A stretch of DNA of 64,000 nt from Cyanobacteriota bacterium SRBZ.bins.94.201705 (GTDB lineage: Bacteria; Cyanobacteriota; Cyanobacteriia; Cyanobacteriales; Cyanobacteriaceae): contig JAUQQP010000044.1 of NCBI GenBank assembly GCA_030549855.1, forward strand, positions 483,818 to 547,817. The letters are read 5' to 3'. The position numbers and the translations under genes were made by a program. The notes below the pieces were generated by a model that saw only the letters and a program-made list of their open reading frames with translations, made no database searches and was not told the DNA's origin. Below, in pieces: positions 9,960 to 18,399 of the stretch (position 1 is the stretch's first letter; each line of letters opens with the position of its first letter).

Positions 9960-10514
9960 ATGCTTAAGTTGTACGGAGGTAGTAGAAGTAGGGCATCCAT
10001 AGTTCAGTGGTATTTGGAGGAAATAGGGGTAGAATACCAGTTTGTACTCTTAGACATGGCCAGTGGGGAACATCTAAAACCAGACTACCTAAAAATCAAC
10101 CCCATGGGGAAGGTGCCTGCTATTGTAGACGGGGATTTTATCTTGTGGGAGTCGGGGGCAATTTTACTATATTTGGCGGAAAAATACGGGAAAGAAGGGG
10201 ATAGTTTGGAGAAAAGAAGCATTATTAACCAGTGGATTTTGTTTGCTAATTCTACCCTTGCTACAGGACTGTTTTTAGAGGCCAATCGGGAAAGGGAAAT
10301 GCCAAGACTACTCCCTCCTTTGGAAAAAATGTTTACTGAAAAGCCTTTTTTGTTGGGGGATAAACTGAGTGTAGCAGATATTGCGGTGGGGTCCATGTTA
10401 GCCTATGCCCAGATTTTGGCTAAGGTGGACTTCTCCTCATACCCGGCTATTAAAGATTATGTTAACCGTCTGGCCCAAAGACCTGCTTTCCAAAAGACTA
10501 TAGGCAACCGCTGA
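9960..10514 (+). CDS. Glutathione S-transferase family protein
   Basis: A 184-residue GST-like protein. The N-terminal thioredoxin-fold domain runs from MLKLYGGSRSRASIVQWYLEE to the glutathione-contact region NPMGKVPAIVDGDFILWESGAILLYLAEKY, where the cis-Pro and the Glu-Ser pair are visible. The C-terminal helical domain contains LLGDKLSVADIAVGSML, the usual N-capping motif. The start at 9960 gives the standard N terminus; an upstream in-frame GTG or ATG would add unrelated residues that overlap the terminator. The substrate is unknown; a detoxification role is a family-level inference. Confidence 0.87.
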   Translation: MLKLYGGSRSRASIVQWYLEEIGVEYQFVLLDMASGEHLKPDYLKINPMGKVPAIVDGDFILWESGAILLYLAEKYGKEGDSLEKRSIINQWILFANSTLATGLFLEANREREMPRLLPPLEKMFTEKPFLLGDKLSVADIAVGSMLAYAQILAKVDFSSYPAIKDYVNRLAQRPAFQKTIGNR

Positions 10515-10668
10515 GGGGGATTGTAATATAACGACAAAAAGGGAAAATCCATTTAGTAAATTGTGGAAACAAAAGAATATTACCCCTGTCATTGAAGCAG
10601 AGGCGAAAAAAGTACCTAGCAGCAAGGGGGCAAACAAAGGTAGAGAGAAGAAAAAAGGGAGTATTTCT

Positions 10669-12582
10669 ATGAAAAAACTATATGCTCTTGTTTTTAGTTT
10701 AACAACCTTCTTGTTGGTGACAGCCCCAGCCTATGCAGGTAGATTGTTATCCTGGCGTTTTGATACCAGTCAAAATCGTCTTATCTTCGTCACAGAGACG
10801 AGTGTTAAACCGGTAGCCCAGTTAATTCCCAATCCCACACGTCTAGTAATTGATTTACCTGGCACAATTCTGGGGAGGCCGAAAATAGAACAGAGTCTGG
10901 GCAGTGTAATTACCACTCTCAGGATAGGTCAATTTGACCCCAATACTACTAGACTGGTGATAGAATTGGCCCCAGGTTATATTCTAGACCCAAGACAGAT
11001 AAAAATCAGGGGGGTGTCACCCACCCAGTGGTTAGTAGAATTGCCCCAGCCACAGCCGGGAGAATTTCCCCTTCCCTCCGCCTCCCCCCAATCCCCACCG
11101 GCTAACCCCCAATCCCCACCGGCTAACCCTCAATCTCCACCGGCTAACCCTCAATCCCCATTACCCAATCCCATCCGAGTTACCAGCAATGGCCTGTTGA
11201 TAGCACTAGGGGGGAATCCTCGTAATAAAATCACAGTACAAAGAGGTGACCGAAGGCGGCTATCCTTTGAGATAGAGGGATTAAGGGTAACCCCCAACTT
11301 ATTACAATCCTGGCCTGTCAATAAATATGGGGTGGGGGAGTTGGAAATCAGCGAGAAAAACAATACTACCACCGTGATAACTCTTAACCTCCATCCAGAT
11401 AGTCCAGACTGGCAGGCTAGTTTTACCACCAGGGGGGAGTTGTTACTCTGGCCACAAGGGGGTATGACACAAGTAATAGACTTGCCGGTGGCCCCCCCAA
11501 AGCCTTCTAACCAGTCTGAGGGGGGGAGGACTTTAATAGAGGCCATCGAGGTGACCAACAACCAACTGTCTATAAGGGCCAATCTTCCCATCAGGGCCCG
11601 GGGTAGTTGGATAAATAACAATCGTATTTATGAAATCCGTGTAGACAATGCCTCCCTGGCGCCCAATTTTCAAGAGCCTATCCTGGTGGCGGAAAGTCCC
11701 ATCTCCCGTATCAGGATTCTGCAACCAAGAAGTAATTCGATAATAGTACAAATAGAACCAGCCCGGGGGGTAAGGATAGGGGAAATAAACCAACTGAGTG
11801 GGGAGTATATATCTCTACCCCTTACTGCTAATCCCCCTTTTAATCCTCTAATGCCACCGGCCAATGCTCAATCCCCCCCCATACCTGTTACCACTTTTCC
11901 TTCTTCTGTTAACCCCTACGACTATACGCCCGGTGAGACTCTCAACCCCGCCAATAACAATCCCCCACCTGCAGAAACGGCTCCCACTTTCCCCCCCCCA
12001 CGCAATCAGCCAAATAACCGCAACCCAAGTAGGGAGAGGCTTCTGGTGGTAATAGATCCAGGACACGGTGGCAAGGATGTAGGTGCGGTGGGAGTTGGGG
12101 GAATCTTCGAGAAAGACATAGTCCTTAGTATCTCCCTACAGGTAGCCCGTTTGTTGGAACAGCAGGGGGTGCAGGTGCGCCTTACCAGGAATGGGGACTA
12201 TTTTATCAGTCTTCAGGAACGTTCGGAAATGGCAAATCGCCTCAATGCCGATATTTTTGTCAGCATTCATGCTAATTCTGCCGGCGCCAATAAGCCTAAT
12301 GTAAATGGCTATGAAACCTACTACTATACCCCCCAAAGTCGTGCCCTAGCAGAGAGTATTCATCGCAACATTATCAGAAGGGTGAATGTGGTGGACAGGG
12401 GCATACGTACTGCCAGGTTTTATGTAATACGTACTACCAGAATGCCCTCGGTGTTGCTGGAAACGGGTTTTGTGACTGGAATAGAAGATGCGGCTAAACT
12501 GACCAACCCCACCTTTCAACGGCAAATGGCAGAAGCCATTGCTGCTGGGATTATCGAATATATCAAGACAAGACAACGATAA
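10669..12582 (+). CDS. amiC: N-acetylmuramoyl-L-alanine amidase with AMIN domains
   Basis: A 637-residue exported amidase that cleaves the lactyl-amide bond of peptidoglycan, important for septal cleavage and septal pores. The start at 10669 (MKKLYALVFSLTTFLL) opens into a clear signal peptide ending near PAYAG. AMIN domains follow: one about residues 24-125, and AMIN-like sequence again at about 165-380. The Amidase_3 domain is at about 458-637, with zinc ligands in DPGHGG, GIFEKD, SIHANS and the catalytic Glu in LLETGF. The linker after the first AMIN domain contains a 21-bp tandem repeat. All catalytic residues are present. Confidence 0.93.
   Translation: MKKLYALVFSLTTFLLVTAPAYAGRLLSWRFDTSQNRLIFVTETSVKPVAQLIPNPTRLVIDLPGTILGRPKIEQSLGSVITTLRIGQFDPNTTRLVIELAPGYILDPRQIKIRGVSPTQWLVELPQPQPGEFPLPSASPQSPPANPQSPPANPQSPPANPQSPLPNPIRVTSNGLLIALGGNPRNKITVQRGDRRRLSFEIEGLRVTPNLLQSWPVNKYGVGELEISEKNNTTTVITLNLHPDSPDWQASFTTRGELLLWPQGGMTQVIDLPVAPPKPSNQSEGGRTLIEAIEVTNNQLSIRANLPIRARGSWINNNRIYEIRVDNASLAPNFQEPILVAESPISRIRILQPRSNSIIVQIEPARGVRIGEINQLSGEYISLPLTANPPFNPLMPPANAQSPPIPVTTFPSSVNPYDYTPGETLNPANNNPPPAETAPTFPPPRNQPNNRNPSRERLLVVIDPGHGGKDVGAVGVGGIFEKDIVLSISLQVARLLEQQGVQVRLTRNGDYFISLQERSEMANRLNADIFVSIHANSAGANKPNVNGYETYYYTPQSRALAESIHRNIIRRVNVVDRGIRTARFYVIRTTRMPSVLLETGFVTGIEDAAKLTNPTFQRQMAEAIAAGIIEYIKTRQR
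11089..11160 (+). repeat. 21-bp tandem repeat in the amidase linker
   Basis: About 3.4 nearly identical 21-bp units encode the heptad QSPPANP in tandem between the AMIN-like domains of the amidase. A related stretch, PPANAQSPP, recurs in the second linker at about 11851-11880, suggesting that both linkers grew from the same unit. Confidence 0.85.
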
Positions 12583-12678
12583 TAGCCCGATATTTGACTG
12601 GCGCCCGGCAGCCTATTTACCATTCTAAGTAGTTTTGCTTAAATTAGAATAATCTTCATCCCAATAGGCAACAACTAT

Positions 12679-13551
12679 ATGAAACAGTCTTGGAGAAACC
12701 GAATTGGTGTCTTTGACAGTGGTGTGGGAGGTTTAACGGTTCTCAGAAAACTATATCGCTATTTGCCCAAAGAGTCTATACTTTACTTTGCAGACACTCT
12801 TCGTCTACCCTATGGCAAGAGAAGTAGAGAAGAGATTATCCTGTTTGTCAGACAAATCCTCGACTGGATGAAGGGAGAGGGCGTAAAAATGGTCATAATG
12901 GCCTGTAATACCAGTTCCGCCCTAGCTTTAGAAGTGGTACAGTCGGAGTATGATTTCCCTATCTTGGGGTTAATTCACCCGGCAGCAAGGGGGGCAGTAA
13001 AAAAAGGCAAAAGGATTGGTATAATTGCCACGGTGGCCACTGTCAAGAGTAATGCCTACCTTAACGCTATCAAGGAGATTAATCCAAGGATACAAGTGTG
13101 GCAGGTAGGATGCCCTGAATTTGTTCCCCTCATTGAACAGAATCGCATTTATGATCCTTATACCAAAAAGGTGGCCAGAGAATACCTACAACCCCTCATA
13201 GAAAACAGGATTGACACCCTGGTATATGGTTGTACCCACTACCCCCACTTAAGGGGCATACTGACGGAAATTCTCCCCTTTCCAGTGCACTTTGTAGACC
13301 CAGCAGACTACGTTTGTATAGCTGCCGCCCGGGAGTTGGAATTACTCAACCTAAAAAATCATTCCTATCCCCTACCAACCCGTTTTTGCGTCAGTGGTGA
13401 CAGCCAGGAATTTGCCGCCAAGTGTAAACACTGGCTAGGTTTCACCCCCCAGGTAGAAACCATTACTCTCCCCGCCGTTAGTGGTGACGCCGTAGTGGCC
13501 GCTGAAACCAGTACACCTCAGTCTCTCCCCACGGGTATTCTAACATTTTAG
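12679..13551 (+). CDS. murI: Glutamate racemase
   Basis: A 290-residue racemase that provides D-glutamate for peptidoglycan. The signature FDSGVGGLTVLRKL is at the N terminus. The two catalytic cysteines are in MACNTSSALAL and VYGCTHYPHL. It lies downstream of the amidase in the same direction, with a 96-bp gap, so the two cell-wall genes form a small cluster. Confidence 0.95.
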   Translation: MKQSWRNRIGVFDSGVGGLTVLRKLYRYLPKESILYFADTLRLPYGKRSREEIILFVRQILDWMKGEGVKMVIMACNTSSALALEVVQSEYDFPILGLIHPAARGAVKKGKRIGIIATVATVKSNAYLNAIKEINPRIQVWQVGCPEFVPLIEQNRIYDPYTKKVAREYLQPLIENRIDTLVYGCTHYPHLRGILTEILPFPVHFVDPADYVCIAAARELELLNLKNHSYPLPTRFCVSGDSQEFAAKCKHWLGFTPQVETITLPAVSGDAVVAAETSTPQSLPTGILTF

Positions 13552-13720
13552 GTCTGGTTTCGCTTCTTGGGGGATGGGGAAATTTTGGGTTCCCTCTAAA
13601 CAAACCTCCCCCATTTTCGCCATTATTGAATGTAATTTGCATTCTATTTCCGTAATAGACTCCGAAAATCAACACTTCCCCCTCTGGAAAATATTGATTA
13701 ATAATCTCAAATAAAAAATT

Positions 13721-13777
13721 GGCAGGATCCCCCCTGGCAGTCACCTCTCCTGCCGTCCAACATATCCATCCTAGCAC
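13721..13777 (+). repeat. Dispersed 57-bp repeat, copy 1
   Basis: This 57-bp segment matches the minus strand of 48008-48064 over its whole length with about seven mismatches and no gaps. A 20-bp core (13736-13755) recurs at 14193-14212. Read on the minus strand it encodes the peptide WTAGEVTAR within an ORF fragment. Its inner part GGCAG...CTGCC can form a hairpin. Confidence 0.85.
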
Positions 13778-14192
13778 AGCAGTTGCTCCTTGGCTACAGA
13801 TATTAAGAAATGTGAACTAGAAGTGGTAATGGGGATTTGGCCTGTCTAGTACAACCGCAGGTAATTGGAGGAAAATTAAATCTATCCCATGGATGATGAA
13901 GCCTTTCCCCTTTTATTCCCACAGGCTGGGGGGAGAATCCTTGACAAATTGGCCTTTTGTCCCTTTTTGAGGTTTTGTATCACTTCATGTATCTTTTTGT
14001 AAAAAACATTTGATTAATATTTGTATTAAATAATTGGATATGCTGCCAATATTCCTTATTAACCAAGGCTATTCCTCCCCCTCTGCCGTCCCTCCCTGAG
14101 TCTTTGTTTTAACTAATTTTCATTTCCCCTAGCCTCTCTCTCCGGTTTTATTGCAATTTAATTTCAATAAAATCGGTTTCAACTCAACCATC

Positions 14193-14212
14193 GGCAGTAA
14201 CTTCTCCTGCCG
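14193..14212 (+). repeat. Dispersed repeat, partial copy 3
   Basis: A 20-bp match (18 identical) to the core of the 57-bp repeat. On the minus strand it encodes AGEVTA; both differences from copy 1 fall in third codon positions and are silent. Confidence 0.6.
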
Positions 14213-14275
14213 CGTTTTTGGGGAGTTTGTTAAAAAAAGTAAAGGGAAAATTTGAGGTAGGGATTTGTATCTAGG

Positions 14276-15361
14276 TTAGGAAGACAAAAGGGCCTCTACG
14301 AATTCATAACTGGAGAAAGGACGTAAATCCTCTAATCCCTCGCCGACACCAACGAAGCGAATGGGCAATCCCAGATTCTTGGCGACGGCAAAGGCTACTC
14401 CTCCCTTGGCAGTACCGTCTAATTTGGTTATAATTACTCCTGTAATTTGAGCGACTTCAGAGAAGACCTGGGCCTGTCTTAGGCCGTTTTGTCCAAGGGT
14501 GGCATCTAGGACTAGGAAGGATTCCACATGGGCATCTGGGGCTTTTTTGTCAATAACCCGACGGATTTTGGCCAACTGTTCCATCAGATTCTTTTTGTTT
14601 TGCAGTCTACCGGCAGTGTCTACCAGGAGAATGTCTACCTGTCTGGCTATGGCGGCATTGATGGCATCGAAGACTACCGCGGCTGGATCGGCATTTTTTG
14701 CAGGATTAGCGATTACAGGTGTATTGGACCTCTCGCCCCAAATCTTCACCTGTTCGACGGCAGCAGCGCGAAAGGTATCTGCAGCGGCAATGAGGCACTT
14801 ATAGCCGGATTTTTGGGCTAGATGGGCTAATTTGCCAATGGTGGTGGTTTTGCCTACCCCATTTACCCCTGTTAACAGCCAGATGTTCAATTTCCCTTCC
14901 TGGGGGGCAAACTCTCCCTTTATAGGGGCATCCAGAATTCGTCTTAGTATATCTTTAAGACAGTCCATAACCTCTGTGGTAGGCAACGCCTCTTCTTTTA
15001 TCCTTGCCTCCAACGCCTTGATTATCTCCTCAGTGGCTTCATATCCCACATCTGCACTAAACAGCATTTCTTCTATCTGGCTGATGGCATTTTGATCTAG
15101 GGGGCCTTGTCCTATTACAGATTTCAGTTGGTTTACAATTTGTCGTCTAGTCTTATCCAATCCCCGACGTAATTTAGCCAGCCAGGTAATTTCCTCTTCA
15201 TCTACTTCTTCTGGTTTTTTACCTTCCCCTGCTAATACCTGTTTTGACCAGGCAATTTCTTCTTCTGATTGTATCTCCTTTTCCGACTCTGTTTCTGGGG
15301 TTATTTTAGCTTGTTCGGCTTTTTCCTTTTCTTCTCTCTTTCTCCGAAACCAGTTGAACAT
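14276..15361 (-). CDS. ftsY: Signal recognition particle receptor FtsY
   Basis: A 361-residue SRP GTPase that docks SRP-ribosome complexes at the membrane. A highly charged N-terminal A domain (residues 1-60, rich in Glu/Lys) is followed by the N domain and the G domain. GTPase motifs are visible: the P-loop GVNGVGKTT, DTAGRLQNK (G3), TKLDGTAKGG (G4) and the SRP-specific DTFRAAAVEQ. It is monocistronic or grouped with the MetF-like gene 54 bp upstream. Confidence 0.96.
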   Translation of the reverse strand: MFNWFRRKREEKEKAEQAKITPETESEKEIQSEEEIAWSKQVLAGEGKKPEEVDEEEITWLAKLRRGLDKTRRQIVNQLKSVIGQGPLDQNAISQIEEMLFSADVGYEATEEIIKALEARIKEEALPTTEVMDCLKDILRRILDAPIKGEFAPQEGKLNIWLLTGVNGVGKTTTIGKLAHLAQKSGYKCLIAAADTFRAAAVEQVKIWGERSNTPVIANPAKNADPAAVVFDAINAAIARQVDILLVDTAGRLQNKKNLMEQLAKIRRVIDKKAPDAHVESFLVLDATLGQNGLRQAQVFSEVAQITGVIITKLDGTAKGGVAFAVAKNLGLPIRFVGVGEGLEDLRPFSSYEFVEALLSS

Positions 15362-15415
15362 AATTATTTGTTCCCTCTCTATTGTTACTGTTTTACTGCC
15401 TTTTTTCCTAGTTTA

Positions 15416-16342
15416 CTACTTAATTTCCGCTGCCAGCTGTTGGTTGTTATTTTCTATTGGTTTTAAACCGGCCATGTCCAATATTCTAGGTATTAATTCT
15501 TCTTTTTTTACTGCCATTATATGCACTCCCTGACATATTTGTTGGGCAAGTTTTATTTGTTCTGCTGCTATTTTCATTCCCTCTTCTAGTTGGTTTTCCG
15601 CCTTTTGCAGCCGCTTTATTATCTCCTCTGGTATATTTACTCCTGGAACATTTTTGTTAAGAAAAACGGCATTTTTGGCACTTTTTAAGAGAAAAATCCC
15701 CGCCAGAATAGGCCGGCCATAGCCAAGGGCAATCTCATTCATGAACTTTTCTAATCTATCAAAATCGGTAATCAATTGACTTTGGAAAAATTTGGCCCCC
15801 GCATTAACTTTTCTTTCAAAACGTCTTTGAAGTCCCGACCAACTTCTGGATTGAGGGTCGACTGCAGCCCCGGTAAACAAGTCTAATTTGCCGTCGGGGA
15901 GGGGATTATTATTAATATCAAAACCCCTGTTTAAATGCTCATTAATCAGCTTTAATATTCGCACAGATTCTAACTCAAATACTGCCCTGGAATGGGGATG
16001 ATCTCCTGCTTTTATAGGGTCTCCAGTAAGGGCTAAAATATTTCTGATACCGAGACTATAGGCCCCCATTAAATCTGCCTGTATGGCAATAGCATTACGG
16101 TCTCGACCAGTAATCTGACAAATAGGCTCAATCCCCCGTTGTAATAATAACACACAGGCAGCTATAGAAGACATTCTAAGGACGGCACGACTGCCATCGG
16201 TAATATTTACCCCATGGACTCTATTTTTTAACAATTCTGCCACCTGGAGCATCCGCTGGGGATTGCCTCCTTTTGGCGGGGTGATTTCCGCGGTGATGAG
16301 AAAGTCTTTCCTGGCGATGGCTTGTTGGAATCTGCTATTCAT
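15416..16342 (-). CDS. metF: Methylenetetrahydrofolate reductase family protein
   Basis: A 308-residue flavoprotein of the MTHFR family, which reduces 5,10-methylene-THF to 5-methyl-THF for methionine synthesis. Family features are the FLITAEITPPKGG start, the central segment NILALTGDPIKAGDHPHS with the flavin-contact motif, and a TIM-barrel length. It lacks the NADPH/SAM regulatory domain of eukaryotic enzymes, as bacterial forms do. The gene follows trpS with a 17-bp gap and is probably in the same transcript. Confidence 0.82.
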   Translation of the reverse strand: MNSRFQQAIARKDFLITAEITPPKGGNPQRMLQVAELLKNRVHGVNITDGSRAVLRMSSIAACVLLLQRGIEPICQITGRDRNAIAIQADLMGAYSLGIRNILALTGDPIKAGDHPHSRAVFELESVRILKLINEHLNRGFDINNNPLPDGKLDLFTGAAVDPQSRSWSGLQRRFERKVNAGAKFFQSQLITDFDRLEKFMNEIALGYGRPILAGIFLLKSAKNAVFLNKNVPGVNIPEEIIKRLQKAENQLEEGMKIAAEQIKLAQQICQGVHIMAVKKEELIPRILDMAGLKPIENNNQQLAAEIK

Positions 16343-16359
16343 CTACCAACACCCTCTAA

Positions 16360-17361
16360 CTAGAGTGGGAGGAAACCAAAGGCTGATTTGACTCGCTTCA
16401 AGGTGGCATTGGCTACTGCTTCTGCCTTCTCCCTTCCCTCTTGTAGTAGTTTGTCCAAATACCCCCTATCCTTCATTATCTCCTTATATCTATTCTGAAT
16501 AGGCTCCAGGGATGCTATAATGGCATCAGCCAGAAGGGGTTTAAACTGTCCCCATCCCATATTGGCACATTCTGCTGCCACCTCTTCCTTGCTTTTGCCA
16601 GTGAATAGGGCATAGAGACTTAACAAATTGTTACATTCTGGTCTATCTTCGGAAAAGCTCAACCCCATAATAGAGTCAGTCTTACAGCGTTTAATTTTCC
16701 GTCTAATGTCGTCGGGGCTGTCCAACAGGTTAATACGACTGTAGTCGGAGGGATCAGATTTAGACATTTTTTTGGTACCATCGGTAAGACTCATAACCCT
16801 GGCCCCTTCCTTTCTGATGAGGGGTTCTGGTACTTTAAATATAGGGTTGTCTTTGCTGCCAAACAGGTTATTGACGCGGATAGCAATATCTCGGGTTAAT
16901 TCCAGGTGTTGTTTTTGGTCTTCTCCTACTGGGACTTCATCGGCGTCGTATAATAGGATATCTGCCGCCATCAAGACGGGGTAGTCCAACAATCCCACAC
17001 TCACGTTTTCTCCTTGCTTGATAGCCTTTTCCTTAAACTGAATCATCCCCTCCAGCCAGTTGATGGGGGTGACGCAGTTGAGAATCCAGGTTAATTCCGT
17101 GTGGGCTCTTACATGGGATTGGACAAAGATGGTAGAATACTGTGGGTCTATGCCACAGGCCAGATATAATCCTGCTATGGTGTAGGTATTTTCTGCCAAC
17201 GTGTCTCGATTATAGGGTACCGTGATGGCATGTAGGTCTACCACACAGAAGTAGTTTTCGTAACTTTTTTGTATTTCCACCCAGTTACGAATTGCCCCCA
17301 GATAATTGCCGATGTGGAGATTCCCGGTAGGTTGTACCCCCGACAAGACACGTTTTTTCAT
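16360..17361 (-). CDS. trpS: Tryptophanyl-tRNA synthetase
   Basis: A class I aminoacyl-tRNA synthetase that charges tRNA-Trp. I choose the second of two adjacent ATG codons (17361), which gives MKKRVLSGVQPTGNLHIGNY, the standard TrpRS start with the HIGH-type motif GNLHIGN; the ORF runs back to 17418 but the extra residues are not family-like. The KMSKS loop is present as KKMSKSDPSD. Length 333 residues is normal. It diverges from alaS across about 1 kb of degenerate repeats. Confidence 0.95.
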   Translation of the reverse strand: MKKRVLSGVQPTGNLHIGNYLGAIRNWVEIQKSYENYFCVVDLHAITVPYNRDTLAENTYTIAGLYLACGIDPQYSTIFVQSHVRAHTELTWILNCVTPINWLEGMIQFKEKAIKQGENVSVGLLDYPVLMAADILLYDADEVPVGEDQKQHLELTRDIAIRVNNLFGSKDNPIFKVPEPLIRKEGARVMSLTDGTKKMSKSDPSDYSRINLLDSPDDIRRKIKRCKTDSIMGLSFSEDRPECNNLLSLYALFTGKSKEEVAAECANMGWGQFKPLLADAIIASLEPIQNRYKEIMKDRGYLDKLLQEGREKAEAVANATLKRVKSAFGFLPL

Positions 17362-17453
17362 CATGTTTAGTAGGCTTGCCCCTCTGCCCATCTGTAAGGT
17401 GAAAACGACAGAGGCCAATTATACCACTACTGGCATTGGCTGAGCAATAGGAG

Positions 17454-18312
17454 AACTATTAGTCCCCCTTTTTATTATTATGGTACTTCCTGGGTGAGAG
17501 GATAACCATTAATTAATCTTTTCTTGTTGGTAGGGAGATGGGGTAACCATTAGTCTTCTCCTTTTTCTTGGCTAACAGGCTAACAGGCTAACTACTAGTC
17601 TTTTCCTTTATGGTTGGCTAACAGTTGGCTAACAGGATGACTACTAGTCTCTTTTTGTGGGAGTGATGGGGTAACTTAGGAGGGTTTTTCTGTTGACAGG
17701 GTGACGGAATAACTGGTAGTGTGTATCCTTTTTTTTTGGCGGGATGGGGGTATAACCACCAAACCTTTTTCCAGGGGGTAGAATAACTGTTAGTCTTCCC
17801 CTTGTGTTAGCAGAAAAATAGGATGGCAACCAGTTTCCTTTTCTTAGCCAGCTGATGAGATAACTACCAGTCTCCTTTTGTATTTGGAGGGGTAGAAGAC
17901 AACTGACAGTCAGGGGATAACTTGTAATTTGCCTTAGTTAAGTGGGAGGTGAATAGTAGTCTTTCCCCTTGGCTGCCTAACGGGATAACTAATAGTCTTC
18001 TTGTGAGAAACAAGACAACTAGGGGAGGGAGTAACTAACAGCCTGTTGCTGTGGTTGAAGGGATGGGGGTGACTGGTAGTTGGTGTTGGAAGGGGAAACG
18101 AGGATAACTGTTAGTGTCTTGCTATGGTAGAAGACAACTAGCAGTCAGGGGTTAACTTGTAACTTGCCTTGAGGAGGGGGTAAATAGTAGTCTTTCCCCT
18201 TGGCTGCCTAACGAGATAACTAATAGTCTTCTTGTGAGAAACAAGACAACTAGGGGGAGGGAGTAATTAACAGCCGGTGGCTGTGGTTGAAGGGATGGAG
18301 GTGACTGGTAGG
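17454..18312 (+). repeat. Degenerate repeat array A between trpS and alaS
   Basis: About two dozen diverged units spaced 30-50 bp apart fill the region. The core is close to AACTANTAGTCTT, often followed by a CC/T-rich stretch and GGCTAACAG or GGGATGG. Clear cores begin near 17454, 17544, 17590, 17639, 17784, 17862, 17987 and 18217. No ORF runs through the array. The array occupies nearly the whole divergent promoter region of two aminoacyl-tRNA synthetase genes, so their promoters must lie within or at its edges. Confidence 0.8.
17891..18311 (+). repeat. Tandem duplication of about 231 bp inside array A
   Basis: The segment 17891-18079 is repeated at about 18126-18311 with 80-95% local identity. 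Anchor words such as GGCTGCCTAACG (17971 and 18202) and GTGACTGGTA (18069 and 18301) give a period of 231-235 bp. This is a higher-order duplication of several core units together. Confidence 0.85.
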
Positions 18313-18399
18313 GGTGAGTTTTGTGTCTTAGGATAAGTCTTGTACCTGCCTCCTCCTTGTGAGAGATAATAGCATATAAATGACTATCGGTGGTATTCT

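Larger units (their letters stand above)
13552..14275. other. Intergenic region with two remnants of a dispersed repeat
   Basis: Between murI and ftsY there is 724 bp without an intact gene. The minus strand carries an ORF fragment (about 13555-13830) whose start region includes the repeat at 13721-13777. A second, shorter match lies at 14193-14212. The rest is AT-rich and contains no RNA gene I recognise. I regard it as decayed DNA. Confidence 0.5.

Noticed and set aside
13478..13777. ORF of 99 codons on the minus strand overlapping the end of murI
   Set aside because: Only its first part carries the repeat peptide; the rest is low-complexity and runs into the murI coding region. I treat it as a remnant, not as a gene.
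17644..17829. Minus-strand ORF of 61 codons in array A
   Set aside because: It is produced by repeat units and has no conserved features; the other frames are similarly interrupted.
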